Shown here piece after piece: positions 1 to 11,040 of a stretch of 64,000 nt of DNA. The DNA comes from Lucinisca nassula. Lineage: Eukaryota > Mollusca > Bivalvia > Lucinida > Lucinidae. The translations under genes were made by a program, and so were the position numbers. The stretch's first letter is position 1; each line of letters opens with the position of its first letter. Below the pieces are notes generated by a model that was not told where the DNA came from, searched no databases, and saw only the letters and a program-made list of their open reading frames with translations. The stretch is from positions 218,011,234 through 218,075,233 of the forward strand of contig OY757010.1 in the NCBI GenBank assembly GCA_963580285.1. Reading direction: 5' to 3'.

Positions 1-670
1 TATGGATGTATATTTGTTTATTTAAAGTGAAATATTCTTTCTAATTCTATCAATAATATTATCCATATTGATACCGATTTTCAATTCTGATAACTTCTTT
101 TGCGATTCATTCTAGTATCCTGTGTATACAAGCCCTGGTTCTGTGTAATCTTTACACATTTGTGATCCGAAACTTCAAATATAGCTATTTTCTACAACCT
201 GTGGGCCACTTTTAATAAACTGTTTTTCTCAATTTTTTACCACATGAATATAGATATTAAATAGATCTTTCTAGTGAGAGGTTATAGCGCACGGAGAAAT
301 TTTAACAAATATGACTTTTTAGCCTTTGAATTAAGGCTATTTTTCATTTTTGTTGTAAAATACAAAGACTTAAAAGGGAAATACCCCAGTGGCATTCATT
401 AGAATCTGGGCCACTTTAAAATTTATTTTATTTCAACAAATTTGGTACCAAAATGAAGCAGATACATTTTTCTATCAAATGCGAGGTTATAATAATATCT
501 TGTAGAAATGAAAATAAAAGATTTTATTAGTTAAATGACGGGCTCCTATATAACTCTATACATTTTCCTAGTATTACCTGTATGAAAATTAGCGACTGGC
601 TGTGACGTCACAGAAGTGACAGAAAAGTGTGGATTAGTACCTGTAGTACGAGTATTCCTGCTTATGAAAT
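1..670. other. AT-rich non-coding stretch, nothing recognised
   Basis: No open frame with family resemblance, no splice-framed domain exon and no repeat shared with the rest of the window was seen. It is probably intron or intergenic sequence. Confidence 0.5.
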
Positions 671-950
671 AGATTGGGCTGCATAATGCTCCTACGCAGA
701 GCTGACACCGACCGCAACATTAGTACTCGTAAACCGTTTAGAGCTTCTTAGCCTGCCCAAGGAAAGTGGTGCGAGTCGGATCGTCCCTACATATAAACCC
801 TTTTGGTCTGTTTGGGCGGCAGGGCTTGAGATGTCATTTCATCTCAACGTCGGCTAAAAGTCCCACACAATTGCATGAAACATCTCCAAAATGACCTTAA
901 TAGTGTTGACGGGGACGTAAAACCGCAATTCAAACAAACTAACAAACAAT
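671..950 (+). mobile_element. SINE-A copy, diverged
   Basis: This is a diverged copy of a ~300-bp SINE-like repeat found at least six times here. Recognisable blocks are GGGCTGCATAATGC, the AACCGTTTAGAG block and the 3' end GACGGGGACGTAAAAC followed by an AAAC/AAACT-type tail. The copy at 32269-32568 defines the family ends by a 12-bp target duplication. No tRNA-like head is obvious, so the 5' origin is unknown. Confidence 0.7.
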
Positions 951-1050
951 GATGAGTACATGACCTGATAAACTTTTGAAAGAAAAATCCATTTTTTTTC
1001 TTCAGTTATGGCCCTTTGAAAATTTAGGCATTTTAACCTTCTAAGCAATA
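950..1050. repeat. Dispersed intronic repeat (GATGAGTAGATGATCTGATC family), fragment
   Basis: Related segments occur at 2001-2420, 3410-3652, 5850-6010 and 49130-49250. They share the blocks CTGATCAACTTTTGAAAAAA, CTTGAGTTATGGCCCTTTGA and CTTGTAAGCAAGATATCT. No coding potential. Confidence 0.55.
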
Positions 1051-1204
1051 TACGAGGGCAAGTCAAAAAGTAACCAGCCTATCACATTTCCAATTGACCG
1101 AGACAATAAAGATTTTCATGTCTTGTTTAAATATACGTTTTAGGAATGAAAGCAAAATTGCACCCTTGTCGTGTCATTCACTCATAAGATATTGGACGTC
1201 AAAC

Positions 1205-2000
1205 ATGGCTAGCGATGAGTTGAGTAAAGTGCTGAAATTCGTTTGTATTTGAAAGGAAAAAACAGGTCAGGCAACACATTGCGAGTTGACCAATGTTTAT
1301 GGGTCTTCTGTACCATCATATGCACAAGTTAAATTCTGGGTTTGGGGATTCAAACGCGGTAGAACGACTTTCGAAAACGAAACCAGATCTGAATGCCCAT
1401 CAGATACCACCGATGAAGACATGTGTAACAAAGTAGGGGATCTGGTGTACTCTGGTGGAAGAAATAGCGAATGGATTACACATTTTACACGGTAGCGTTT
1501 CAACAATTTTACATGATCGCTAGCTAACAGCCCGTTGGGTCCCAAAATCCCTTAGCACCGAGCAAATGGCAACCAGGGCCAGTTGTTCAATACTAACGAC
1601 GTCCTTAGTTAACGTATCATTAAACTTTGATCATTTATTATGGCAGATATTCTAATATTTTTGCTGGAAAAAATGTGAACAGCTTTTGCAAATGCAAAAG
1701 CTGCTCATATTTTCAGCAAAACTAACAAAATATTAGCTATTGTACTTATGAGAACAGTTAACAATATGACCACTAACAAGCTCGTTGAGCTAACAATGCT
1801 TTGAACAACTGGCCCAGAGCATCAGTATGCAGTGCATTGTTGAAGCGCTTTAGGTCAAAGAAAGATGATTTTCCTTCACGTCTGGTGACTGAGAATGGGA
1901 CCTGGGTCTATTAGATAATAAAACTCAAAGTGGCTAGTAGATAGGGCCGGGGTCTCCGAGGCCAAAGAAGTTCAAAACGCAACCCTCTCCTGGCAAGGTC
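1205..2000 (+). pseudogene. mariner transposase pseudogene (N-terminal ~60%, interrupted)
   Basis: The ATG at 1205 opens MASDELSKVLKF-like sequence. An open stretch at 1286-1495 reads SYAQVKFWVWGFKRGRT and DTTDEDMCNKV, matching the helix-turn-helix DNA-binding region of mariner transposases. After the nested MITE the reading resumes with SVCSALLKRFRSK-like and PRPKKFKTQPS-like peptides. There are in-frame stops and frameshifts, and the catalytic aspartates are absent because of 3' truncation. It encodes no functional protein. The family assignment rests on recalled mariner motifs. Confidence 0.8.
1577..1814. mobile_element. 238-bp MITE with 14-bp TIRs and CAG target duplication
   Basis: Perfect 14-bp inverted termini GGCCAGTTGTTCAA / TTGAACAACTGGCC are flanked on both sides by CAG (1574-1576 and 1815-1817). 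Deleting the element plus one CAG restores the mariner reading. An internal hairpin (AGCTTTTGCA, 2-nt spacer, TGCAAAAGCT) lies near the centre. A diverged second copy is at 58432-58670. The superfamily is uncertain; a 3-bp duplication would fit PIF/Harbinger-like elements. Confidence 0.8.
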
Positions 2001-2420
2001 ACAATCTGAAATTATTTTCTTGAGTTATGGCCCTTTGAAATTTTGACATTTTTTGTTTGTAAGCAAAACATCTCCAGTACTATTTGAGCTATTGTCTTGA
2101 AACTTTACAGACTGATAGGGTATAATTAGCATATAGACTGGTAAAGTTTTGGAAAAAAATCTGAAATTTTCTCTTGAGTGCTGGCCCTTTGAAAATGTCA
2201 GCATTTTAACCTTGTACGCAAGATATCTCAAAAACTGCTTGAAGCTTTACAGACTGATAGGGAGTTATAAGTAGATGATCTGATCAACTTTTGAAACAAA
2301 AAAAAATCTGAAATTATTTTTCTTGTGTTATGGTCCTTTGAAAATTTGGGCATTTTAACTTTGTAAAGCAAGATAAATAAAACAAACTATTTGAACTATT
2401 GTCTGTAAACTTGACAGGCT
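2001..2420. repeat. Dispersed intronic repeat, about two degenerate units
   Basis: Two degenerate head-to-tail units contain CTTGAGTTATGGCCCTTTGA-like, TTTTAACCTTGTACGCAAGA-like and CTTTACAGACTGATAGGG-like blocks, the same family as at 950-1050 and 3410-3652. Non-coding. Confidence 0.55.
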
Positions 2421-3410
2421 TTCAAATTAGGGTTTGTTGTTTCATGTTAGTGTTTCTTTCCCTTTTGTGTCTCTGATGGAAGCTGTGGGTTAATTGTATC
2501 GGTTCCAGATCATTGCCTCCACTTCTATTTTTCAAAATTCAATATTGGACTTAAATCTCTTCTGCAACAAGGTCTATCGGAACCCGAATTTTATGGTGAC
2601 TTAGTATATAAATTCAGAAAAATATATAACCGCAATGATTTCAGCACCCAATTTCGAAAAATCATTCTTCGACATAAAAAGATTGGGTACAATAAATGTT
2701 ATACGACAGACATGATAGTTAACCCAATCACGTTTGACAACTTTGCTTCCCTCTTTAACTCTTTAATTGCACGCCGGTGGGTCAGGCCTCAGATTCTATG
2801 ACGGTTCCAGCGTAAAGGCTTACTGAGAATTAGATCTAATTCAATGTAATATTGCTTGGTGCCTGACCCTCTATCTCTGGTTGGGCCCATCGGAGTCTTA
2901 CTGTTGCTTTTCTTTTGCTCCGGCATTTCAGTGGTTTCTTGCTGTTGATGCCTCACCGTTGTTTCATCTCTGTGGTTCTTTGATTTTTTGTGTTCACGGA
3001 GATGTTGCACTGATAAGTTAGGAGGCCTTCATGCGGGCTGAACAAATTATTTGTCTAAATCGCGACGGAAGTAAGGGCAAGGATTTTGGCCATGTAAAAT
3101 CGATTTAATCCCCCCAGTGGAATTCGTTTCACTGACCGTTCCAAGGCGGTTCTTCTGTCGCGGTTTATTTAATGCAATGGTTTGTCTTTGAGGGTTTGTA
3201 TCGCTTATATTATTTTGTTTTGGATAGCCAATTGGCCTTTTTGTGGGAAAGCAACTGTCCTTTTGGCTTTCCGCTATTGATGTTTCCATTAGGGTTTGTT
3301 GTTTCATGTTTGTGTTTCTTTCCCTGTGGTGTCTCTGGTGGGAGTTGTGGGTTAATTGTATCAATTCATGATCATTGCCTTCACTTCTTTTTTTCTACTT
3401 TTTATTATAG
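2418..3410 (+). mobile_element. Penelope-like element fragment, head-to-tail units
   Basis: The order is 3'-end module (2418-2545), RT C-terminal relic (2546-2800), 3' untranslated block (2801-3020) and a second copy of the 3'-end module (3021-3410). The same 3' module occurs more than ten times in the window in both orientations. A module preceding the RT piece implies tandem head-to-tail units, as known for Penelope-like elements with pseudo-LTRs. Confidence 0.65.
2546..2800 (+). pseudogene. Reverse transcriptase C-terminal relic (Penelope-like)
   Basis: The translation gives LKSLLQQGLSEPEFYGDLV-like sequence followed by NDFSTQFRKIILRHKKIG, then a degenerate tail ending near the GACGGTTCCAGCGTAAAGG block. 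The same peptide is seen at 41095-41420, 44815-45095 and, in reverse, 43081-43317. No catalytic motifs are in this piece. Confidence 0.7.
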
Positions 3411-3652
3411 GGGATAATGAGTAGATGATCTGATCAACTTTTGAAAAAAAAATCAGAAATTTTCTTCTTTATACAATTCTTCTCTTGAACCTTGTAAGCA
3501 GGATATCTTGGAAACTGTTTAAGATATCGCCTTGAAACTTGACAGGCTACTGGAGAATGATGAGTAAATGGCCATCTGGTAAACCTTTGAAAAAAATGTT
3601 TTCATGAGTTAAGGCCCTTTGAAAAATACGCCATTTAAATCTTAGTTTAGGT
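3410..3652. repeat. Dispersed intronic repeat unit
   Basis: Contains GATGATCTGATCAACTTTTG and CTTGTAAGCAGGATATCTTG-type blocks, the family described at 950-1050. Confidence 0.5.
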
Positions 3653-3654
3653 TA

Positions 3655-3792
3655 TCCAATTTTATTTTAGTTCGATTGCGATGAAAAGTAGAAGTAAAAC
3701 AAAGATCAGGAATCGATACAATTAACTTACTCCACCCACCAAAGACACCAAAGGGAAAGAAACACAAACACCAAGCGACCAGACCATAATAG
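3655..3792 (-). mobile_element. Penelope-like 3'-end module, distal part (split by satellite array)
   Basis: Matches the reverse complement of the module ending in TTGTTTTACTTCTACTTT. It breaks off after CATAATAGAAA, and the missing continuation CCTAAACAAAGGAAGG resumes at 5229. The 379-bp array therefore sits inside this copy. Confidence 0.75.
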
Positions 3793-5228
3793 AAATAAAA
3801 ATCAAAAAAGGGTTCCTTTAAGAGCAATGAAAACATTCATAAGAAGATGGGTCATGCTACGTAGTTTCGGCTAATAAAGCCTCATCCTGTAATGATCCGG
3901 CAAAGAAAGCCCGAGGAAACATACTGCAATTTTGCGAATTTCGAATAGGCAGTCGATTCAAAGACTGATATAAATCAAAATGGGGTCCAAATAATTAAAA
4001 ACCTGTCTAGAATATGAGTCTAAACCAATAATTTATTTCCGATTTCTCAGAATATTCACGCTGATCTCAAAGGACCAAAAGTAAAATATAAACTGCACTA
4101 TGGTTGATGTACGGGGAGACGTTTTACGGCCGCCACACGGCACAACACCAGCTGCAGTGAAGGCAAATAAAAATCAAAAAAGGGTTCCTTTAAGAGCAAT
4201 GAAAACATTCATAAGAAGATGGGTCATACCACGTAGTGTCGGCTAATAAAGCCTCATCAGTGACCCTGTAATGATCCGGCAAAGAAAGCCCGAGGAAACA
4301 TACTGCAATTTTGCGAATTTCGAATAGGCAGTCGATTCAAAGACTGATATAAATCAAAATAGGGTCCAAATAATTAAAAACCTGTCTAGAATATGAGTCC
4401 AAACCAATAATTTATTTCCGATTTCTCAGAATATTCACGCTGATCTCAAAGGACCAAAAGTAAAATATAAACTGCACTATGGTTGATGTACGGGGAGACG
4501 TTTTACGGCCGCCACACGGCACAACACCAGCTGCAGTGAAGGCAAATAAAAATCAAAAAAGGGTTCCTTTAAGAGCAATGAAAACATTCATAAGAAGATA
4601 GGTCATACTACGTAGTGTCGGCTAATAAAGCCTCATCAGTGACCCTGTAATGATCCGGCAAAGAAAGCCCGAGGAAACATACTGCAATTTTGCGAATTTC
4701 GAATAGGCAGTCGATTCAAAGACTGATATAAATCAAAATGGGGTCCAAATAATTAAAAACCTGTCTAGAATATGAGTCTAAACCAATAATTTATTTCCGA
4801 TTTCTCAGAATATTCACGCTGATCTCAAAGGACCAAAAGTAAAATAAAAACTGCACTATGGTTGATGTACGGGGAGACGTTTTACGGCCGCCACACGGCA
4901 CAACACCAGCTGCATTGAGGGCAAATACAAATCAAAAAAGGGTTCCTTTAAGAGCAATGAAAACATTCATAAGAAGATGGGTCATACTACGTAGTGTCGG
5001 CTAATAAAGCCTCATCAGTGACCCTGTAATGATCCGGCAAAGAAAGCCCGAGGAAACATACTGCAATTTTGCGAATTTCGAATAGGCAGTCGATTCAAAG
5101 ACTGATATAAATCAAAATGGGGTCCAAATAATTAAAAACCTGTCTAGAATATGAGTCTTAACCAATAATTTATTTCCGATTTCTCAGAATATTCACGCTG
5201 ATCTCAAAGGACCAAAAGTAAAATATAA
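3793..5228. repeat. 379-bp satellite array, three full units plus a partial fourth
   Basis: Units begin at about 3793, 4165, 4544 and 4923. The period is 379 bp; the first unit is 372 bp because it lacks AGTGACC. The fourth is cut at 306 bp where Penelope-like sequence resumes. Units are nearly identical by eye. In reverse the unit carries TGTGGCGGCCGTAAAA and GGGTCACTGATGAGGC blocks, which recur as diverged single copies at 13545-13700, 16265-16860, 25380-25700 and 49250-49345. Confidence 0.9.
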
Positions 5229-5610
5229 ACCTAAACAAAGGAAGGCCATATGGACAGTTACTTTCACACAAAATGGCCATATGACCATCCAAAATAAAAA
5301 GACACAAGTGATACACACAGTAAGTAACAAACAACACCATAAATAAACCGCCACAGAAGAACCGCCTTGGAACGGCCAGTGGAAAGATTTCCACTGGGGG
5401 TGGGGGGGGGCTTAAATCGATTTTACGTGGCCACAATCCTCGCCCTTACTTCCGTCGCGATTTAGACAAATAATTTGTTCAGTCCGCATGAAGGCCTCCT
5501 AACTCATCAGTGCAACATCTTCGTGAAAACAAAAATCAAAAACCACAGAGGTGAGACAACGGTGAGGACTCGACAGCAAGAAACCACTGAAATGCTGGAG
5601 CAAAAGAAAG
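5229..5610 (-). mobile_element. Penelope-like 3'-end module, proximal part
   Basis: Continues the module broken at 3792. It includes a G-run near 5398-5411, the AAATCGATTTTACGTGGCC block and AACTCATCAGTGCAACATC. It ends at GAGCAAAAGAAAG, where SINE sequence begins. Confidence 0.75.
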
Positions 5611-5659
5611 CTTCAAGCTTACTTGATTCGCTCTTAAACACTCATTCCGGATTTTATCA

Positions 5660-5846
5660 TGCGCGCACGAGAGAGAGAGAGGCAGTAACTTTTACACCAC
5701 TGCTACCAATTTACACCTGGGTGGAGCGGGGCAGTGACATTACGTGGCTTGCCAAAGTACTCTTCATGCCTCCGATGGCCGGATTCGAACCCACAACATC
5801 TCGATCATAAGTCGAACGCGCTAATCACTGAGCTATCGAGGCTGCT
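5660..5846 (-). mobile_element. tRNA-derived SINE (Ile-UAU-like head)
   Basis: On the minus strand, 5842-5768 folds as a tRNA-like cloverleaf. It has an A-box-like segment containing TAGCTCAGTGATTAGCG, an anticodon loop CTTATGA (anticodon UAU) on a 5-bp stem, and a perfect B box GGTTCGAATCC. One T-stem pair is mismatched and acceptor pairing is incomplete. A ~100-nt body with a CT-repeat follows, so this reads as a SINE rather than a functional tRNA gene. The downstream limit is approximate. Confidence 0.7.
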
Positions 5847-5849
5847 TAT

Positions 5850-6010
5850 ATCCAGATATTAATCTTATACGCAAGATATCTGAAAAATTGCTATTGCCTT
5901 GAAACTTGTAAGGCTGGTAGATGCCCCGATTAAGTTTTGAAAAAAAAATCTGAAAATGTTTCCTCATTTATGGCTCTATGAAAATTTCTCCATTTTGAGG
6001 TAAGCATGTA
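5850..6010. repeat. Dispersed intronic repeat fragment
   Basis: Contains CTTATACGCAAGATATCTGA and GATTAAGTTTTGAAAAAAAA blocks of the 950-1050 family. Confidence 0.45.
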
Positions 6011-6870
6011 GTTGGGGTAAAGTGGTTTACATACACAATTTCTAGTTTTCAGTGGCTTCTGTAAATTTCATTGCAGCCGGTAGGTGCTTATGTCCCCTTC
6101 AAAATCACCCATTCTACGTAAATATACTAGTTCGTTCAAAAGGAGTGGAATGCATCCTTGTGTTTCTGAGTGCAGTACGTAGAGGTGTAGTTGTTAAATG
6201 TTATATTAAGTTGATTTTTGTACGTGTTTTTAGAGACAGATAACTTCGGTTTAGTTTTACAGTAAAAATATCTTGATGTTATGCAACTAACGCGACGTCA
6301 TAACGGGAATTGAATTCTAACTCTTTTCATAGACGGTGACACGATATTTTTATTTACGATTTCCATTTAGATTCATGTGAAATTGCTTCTGTAAAAATAT
6401 CATATATGTTAAAGGGATACTTAGTTTATTTTAGCGAAAAGGCAAGTATTTCTCGTTGATATATGTCTGAAGCGCAACGGTAAACGACGCGATAGTATTT
6501 CGCATGAATGACGTCAGTTTTGCTGCGGGAACAAAGACTTTTGACGTAGTTTCAAACCATATGCGCACAAATACCTGGGTGCGGTCCTGTCATGTATTTT
6601 TCTCACACCATTTAAGTGCATATAGTACAGAACAGCATATAAACAGGCCTCTATTGTCTGAATGATCAAAATTATCAGCTACGAATAAGGGCTGGGTGGA
6701 TATATTGTAGAGCAGCCTCAGACTTATGCAAAGCGTGTCGGAGCGTTTCTCGACAATCAAATGAAATTAGATATAAAAGTGGCGGTTCTCTACAACCAAA
6801 AGTCTCCATGTACCCTTAAGTATCTGGTAATCTTAAAATTCTACCAGTAAGACACCCCCACCACACACTT
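6011..6870. other. Non-coding, nothing recognised
   Basis: Several GACGTCA/GACGTAG motifs occur (6293-6300, 6509-6515, 6542-6547), but no repeat family, domain exon or structured RNA was recognised. Confidence 0.4.
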
Positions 6871-6886
6871 ACGCACAAGCACACGC

Positions 6887-6922
<36 letters not shown>
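6871..6922. repeat. (CA)n microsatellite
   Basis: Starts as imperfect CACACG repeats and becomes a pure CA run of about 16 units. Confidence 0.95.
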
Positions 6923-6923
<1 letters not shown>

Positions 6924-7870
6924 AGTAGTGAAGTGAATCTGGATCGATCAATATGCTTTGAAGCATTGAAGTAATCAAAGAAAGTTGCAGGAAAGGGCCG
7001 AAATAAGCAAGTTGTCGTCCAAGGACGACCAAGGCAATGGACCCCAAAAGCAAGGGGCCGATCCCAAGGTTTTGCAAGTAGGCGCCGAACCCAGGAAGGG
7101 ATTGACACCAAAAACGCTGGCGGATACGCTATCTTTGAGTTAAGGCGTTTTAAACACGTTGAGTAAGTTCTAGGGTAGTCAGGCAAACGTTGAACATGTT
7201 AACAGGCGTGGAAATGTCCGATATCCAGATCAGTTACAGATACGTTAGTACGCTGACTGTAGATTAAAATTAAGTTACGCGTACGCATCTTGTTGCCGAA
7301 TGGCATTTCGACGTAAGGTACATAACGTACTGCCGCGTACATATAGCTTATGACTGACGTATAAGCAATAGTCGGAATACGGTAAGGGGTTGGTTGGGTG
7401 AGGCAAATGTGATGTGTATCTTGCGTCACTGGGGCGTCCAACTGATACCGGATTACATTTGGGCAAGGCCTACTGTCCTTGCAGCAGGTAGGGGTAGAGG
7501 GGAGCATTGTTACTTCTCCTGTCTCTACACTCGCAGTCATTTTCCTCTTTCTCCCCTGTCCCTCACTTTCATCTCTTCTATTATCTCCTCCATCCCTATT
7601 GTCCCGTTCTCTGGGAGACGACACAAAATGACTCACAAGGGTTGACGTGTGGTTAAACCCAAAACAATCAATCAATCGGCCTACGATGGTGTTTTATGCA
7701 TGCACAATTTGTTTGACTGTAAGTGTCGCATGACAAATTAAACCGTCTTATTTCAGAGTGTTCAAATACCTATAACTTTTTCAACCTAGCGTGCTTGCCA
7801 GATTTCTAAAAAAAGATAAAGATAAAATATGAAGGTTTATTTTACGTCGCATAATTGATATGTTGTGAGC
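6923..7870. other. Non-coding stretch with pyrimidine-rich block
   Basis: 7530-7610 is C/T-rich on the plus strand. Open frames on either strand here are low-complexity and resemble no family I know. Nothing else recognised. Confidence 0.4.
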
Positions 7871-7909
7871 CTCATATTGAAGGATTTGAATTTTGTCGGA
7901 CATATTGTA

Positions 7910-8885
7910 TTATTTTTCAACATAATCCCCTTCAGTATCTACACTTTTGCCAGCGGTGTTTAAGGGCCTCAATGACACTTTTATAGAACTCCTTTTCTTG
8001 GCCGTTCAGAAAGTCATCCACTGCATAAATGACGTCATCATCGGACTGAAAGTGGGTGCCTGAAATGAAAGACTGGTGGAGCGAGATCAGGTGAATAAGG
8101 CCGATGCTCAGTCGATTTAAAGCCACACTCGTTAATGGCAGCCATAGCAATGATAGACTTGTGAACAGAAGCATGATCCTAATGGAACAACACACCTTTA
8201 GCGAGCTTTCCGCGGCACTTAAGTTTAATATTTTCCCGTAACTGTGTCAGAAGTGAAGCATAGTATGTGCCTTTGATCTGAAGATAATCTATTAGCAGAA
8301 TACCATCTGCCTCCCAGAATACCGAGGCATAACCTTCCCAGCTGATGAAACAGTTTTTGCCTTCTTTGGCGGTGGTGAGCTATGGTGCTTTCATTGTTAC
8401 GCTTGTTGTTGGACCTCTAGGGTAAACTTATTGACCCATGTTTAATCCATAGTGACAAATCTCTGAAGAAAGTTGGCAGGATCTTCCACAAAAAAGTTAA
8501 GATTAACACGTGATAATATGCGCCTGGTTGGCTTCTGATCAACTTTCAGAAGTCTTGGTACCTATCGGGCTGAAAGCTGTCTCATTGCAAGATCCTCTGT
8601 CAGAATAGAATGTACTCTTTCCTGTGACTCGTCTAGTCATATCAACATCACGGACTTTATTGACATTTCCGGGATTGCAACATTGTTATGCCTTCTAGGA
8701 CATGGGAGGGTGGGTGTCATCCTCAAGGCTGCATCCACGCTTAAATTCCGCCACCCACCTTTTCACTGTAGAATATGAAGGGAAACCTTTCACTAGTGTT
8801 GCTACCATATCATTATGGATATCCTTAAGTGCTAAACCTTTTTATGCAAATATTGAATCAATGCTCTTTCACCGACTTTGTCCAT
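7910..8885 (-). pseudogene. mariner-family transposase pseudogene, near full length
   Basis: Read from the start codon at 8885-8883 toward the stop at 7912-7910, the peptides include MDKVGERAL-like start, YSTVKRWVAEFKRG (helix-turn-helix), a central ADGILLIDYLQIKGTYYASL and LRENIKLKCRGKLAKGVLFH blocks. Near the end are HFQSDDDVIYAVDDFLNGQE and IEALKHRWQKC. Several frameshifts and stops break it. The 976-bp span is close to the ~1 kb usual for the family. No inverted termini were delimited with confidence. It differs from the relic at 1205-2000. Confidence 0.85.
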
Positions 8886-8960
8886 TTTGCAAAATCAGTA
8901 CTCTTTGTCCTGGGGAAATCGAAGGTTGTGTAGTAAAGGCTCGATCAGGTCACATCTTTG

Positions 8961-9216
8961 CTTGCCACTCAATATTAAAAAATCAGAACGCTACTTTGCC
9001 GGCCGCTCAATATTTAGTTAATTTGCTGGCCGCTCAATATTAAAAAATCAGACCGCTACATTGCTGACCGCTCAGTATTGAAAGTCCAGACTGCTACTTT
9101 GTGACTGCTCAATATTAAAAACATCAGACCGCTACTTTGCTGGCCAATCAATATTAAAAGTTCAGACCGTGTCTTTGCTGGCCGCTCTGTTAAAAGATCG
9201 GACTGCTAACGTGCGC
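8961..9216. repeat. 38-bp minisatellite, block A (about 6-7 units)
   Basis: Degenerate units of the form GACCGCTACTTTGCTGGCCG + CTCAATATTAAAAGTTCA. It abuts the 5' end of the mariner relic. The larger block is at 12226-13372. Confidence 0.9.
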
Positions 9217-9355
9217 GGATGTATGGTCGTCAGTGATGTAAGGCGGTCAGATTTTTTGCAGCCTCGTTCTTTTTTCTCTGACGTCATTCAAACTTTTAGA
9301 GGCGGGCGAATTTAAAGAGATAAATATATCCTTTATTTACTGTTTTTATCTTCAT

Positions 9356-9785
9356 AAAGTAGAAGTAAAACAAAGATCAGGAATCGATACAATTAACTTA
9401 CTCCACCCATCAAAGACATCAAAGGGAATGAAACACAAACATGAAGCGACCAGACCATAATGGAAACCTAAACAAAGGAAGGCCATAAGGACAGTTACTT
9501 TCCCACAAAATGGCCATCCAAAATAAAAAGACACAAGTGATACACACAGTAAGTAACAAACAGCAACATAAATAAACCGCCACAGAAGAACCGCCTTGGA
9601 AAGGTCAGTGGAAAGAATTCCCCTGGGGGGGGGGGGGAGGGGGAGGGTGGGGGGGGAGGGGGAGGGTGGGGGGGGGGGCGCTTAAATCGATTTTACATGG
9701 CCATAATCCTCGCCCTTACCTCTGTCGCGGTATACACTAATTTTGTTTAGTCCGCATGAAGGCTTCCTAACTCATCAGTGTAACA
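9356..9785 (-). mobile_element. Penelope-like 3'-end module with expanded G-tract
   Basis: Same module as elsewhere, from AAAGTAGAAGTAAAACAAAG to the block complementary to GGCCTTCATGCGGAC. The short G-run of the family is expanded to an interrupted ~55-nt G-rich tract at 9626-9680. Confidence 0.8.
9626..9680. repeat. G-rich tract (possible G-quadruplex)
   Basis: Several runs of 8-12 G separated by single A or T residues. The C-run of sister copies is 6-13 nt, so this is a local expansion. Confidence 0.85.
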
Positions 9786-10439
9786 AGAAATAAAAAAAAA
9801 ATACAGAGATGACACCTTCGAAAAGGCGTTGCCGTAACTAATGACGGAATCAGGTGACCCAAACTTAGGCAAAGGTCCAGGTCTGGCAAGAGCTATAGCT
9901 GTTTTTGCTATGGTTTTGGCGAAAATGAAATTGTTATGACGTCGATCAGTTTCACATAAATGCTTGCATTTAAACATGTGCCATATTAATTCAGCCATAA
10001 TTACCCCCCTTTGACCGCTAGATCCAAAATTATGTGAGAGAATGTCCCCAAAGTGGGGTGACGTCTTAGATCATGACCGACGACCTTTGATCATGTCTAC
10101 AAAGTAGCAAACTTTTATCTTTTCTTCCATCTTATATTCGTTTCTTCCATTCTTTATAAGCTAAAACGCTTCTATTACAATAGCATCTGTCGGTCTGTTT
10201 GTCTCTGTGTGTCTCTCTCTGTCTCTCCCTCTCTATCAATTACGCTGATTCAAGACAACTGTCAGCTTCTGGCGAAAGAATATGCACTGTACTGGTTAAC
10301 CGCTTACGTATAAGCCTGCGCAGGAAAAGTGTGTATAGGTAAACTGACCGGCTCGAAATGACATACATAGTGTTGACTGGGCAGTTTACATCCAATACAA
10401 ACAAACTCTCTACCAATACGTACCTGTCCGTTTGACACA
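9786..10439. other. Non-coding stretch; short CT-repeat and weak SINE-A remnant
   Basis: 10190-10235 is a TCTCTGTCTCT-type simple repeat. 10290-10400 has TTAACCGCTTACG and AGTGTTGACTGGGC reminiscent of SINE-A, but too diverged to be sure. Otherwise nothing recognised. Confidence 0.35.
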
Positions 10440-10645
10440 CTGTCTGTCCATTAGCCTGTCTGTCTCTCTGCCCGTCTGTCTGTCTTTCTGTCTATACGTC
10501 TATACGTCTGACTGTCTATCAGTCTGCCCGTCCGCCTGTCTGTATACCTGCCTGCCCGGTTGTCTGCCTGTCTGCCCGTCTGTCTGTCTGTCTGTCCGTC
10601 CGCACGTCTGATGCCAGCCTGTCCATTGGTCGGTCCGTCCATCCG
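10440..10645. repeat. CTGT/CCGT tetranucleotide-like simple repeat, left half
   Basis: Imperfect (CTGT)n, (CCGT)n and (CTGC)n. The same repeat resumes at 11041-11125 on the other side of a LINE fragment. Confidence 0.9.
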
Positions 10646-10654
10646 CCTCTCAGA

Positions 10655-11038
10655 ATCAGAATCAGAATTGTTACTGGTGACACGTCAAATGACAAACATA
10701 CACCAGGACCTGTGATTTGGGAAGTTTTTTCCCTAGCTCCAACCAAAGAGGTAAATTTAGCTACACAATCATCAGCACCTTCAGCTGTCGAAATAATCGA
10801 ATCGGGAAGGGCATTCCAATCTCTAATGGTTCTGGGGAAGAAGGACTCTTTATAAATGTCAGTTCTTGCAGTAAGGGTCTGAAACGCCAACGAATGGTAA
10901 TTTCTACAGTGTCTAGCTTGGGGAACAAGGTCATCTGTTGGAATGCTGGCAGCACCCTTAAGACCCTTGTATAAAAGGATTAGCCTACTGTCTTTTCTCC
11001 TTTTCTTGAGAGACTGACTCCCATTTTAATTTTCCAAG
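10655..11038 (-). pseudogene. Non-LTR retrotransposon 3' end (RT C-terminal tail)
   Basis: On the minus strand an open part reads SFFPRTIRDWNALPDSI, a signature of the extreme C-terminus of jockey/CR1-type LINE ORF2 proteins. Upstream, in another frame, is GCCQHSNR-like broken sequence. The element ends in a TTCTGATTCTG-type short tandem at 10655-10670 (seen as CAGAATCAGAATC on plus), typical of a LINE 3' end. It is severely 5'-truncated. A second fragment of the same 3' end is at 57948-58065. Confidence 0.8.
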
Positions 11039-11040
11039 TA

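Larger units (their letters stand above)
1051..2000 (+). mobile_element. mariner-type DNA transposon relic with nested MITE
   Basis: The left end TACGAGGGCAAGTCAAAAAG resembles mariner inverted termini and is followed about 150 bp later by a transposase start codon. The 3' end is missing: homology stops near 2000 inside the transposase and runs into an unrelated repeat. A 238-bp MITE (1577-1814) interrupts it. Confidence 0.75.

Noticed and set aside
5768..5842. Functional tRNA-Ile(UAU) gene
   Set aside because: Mismatches in the T stem and acceptor stem, no intron as usual for this tRNA in animals, and it is fused to a SINE-like body.
7199..7675. 158-codon minus-strand open frame
   Set aside because: Low-complexity, crosses a pyrimidine-rich block, no recognisable domain; length is within chance for 64 kb.
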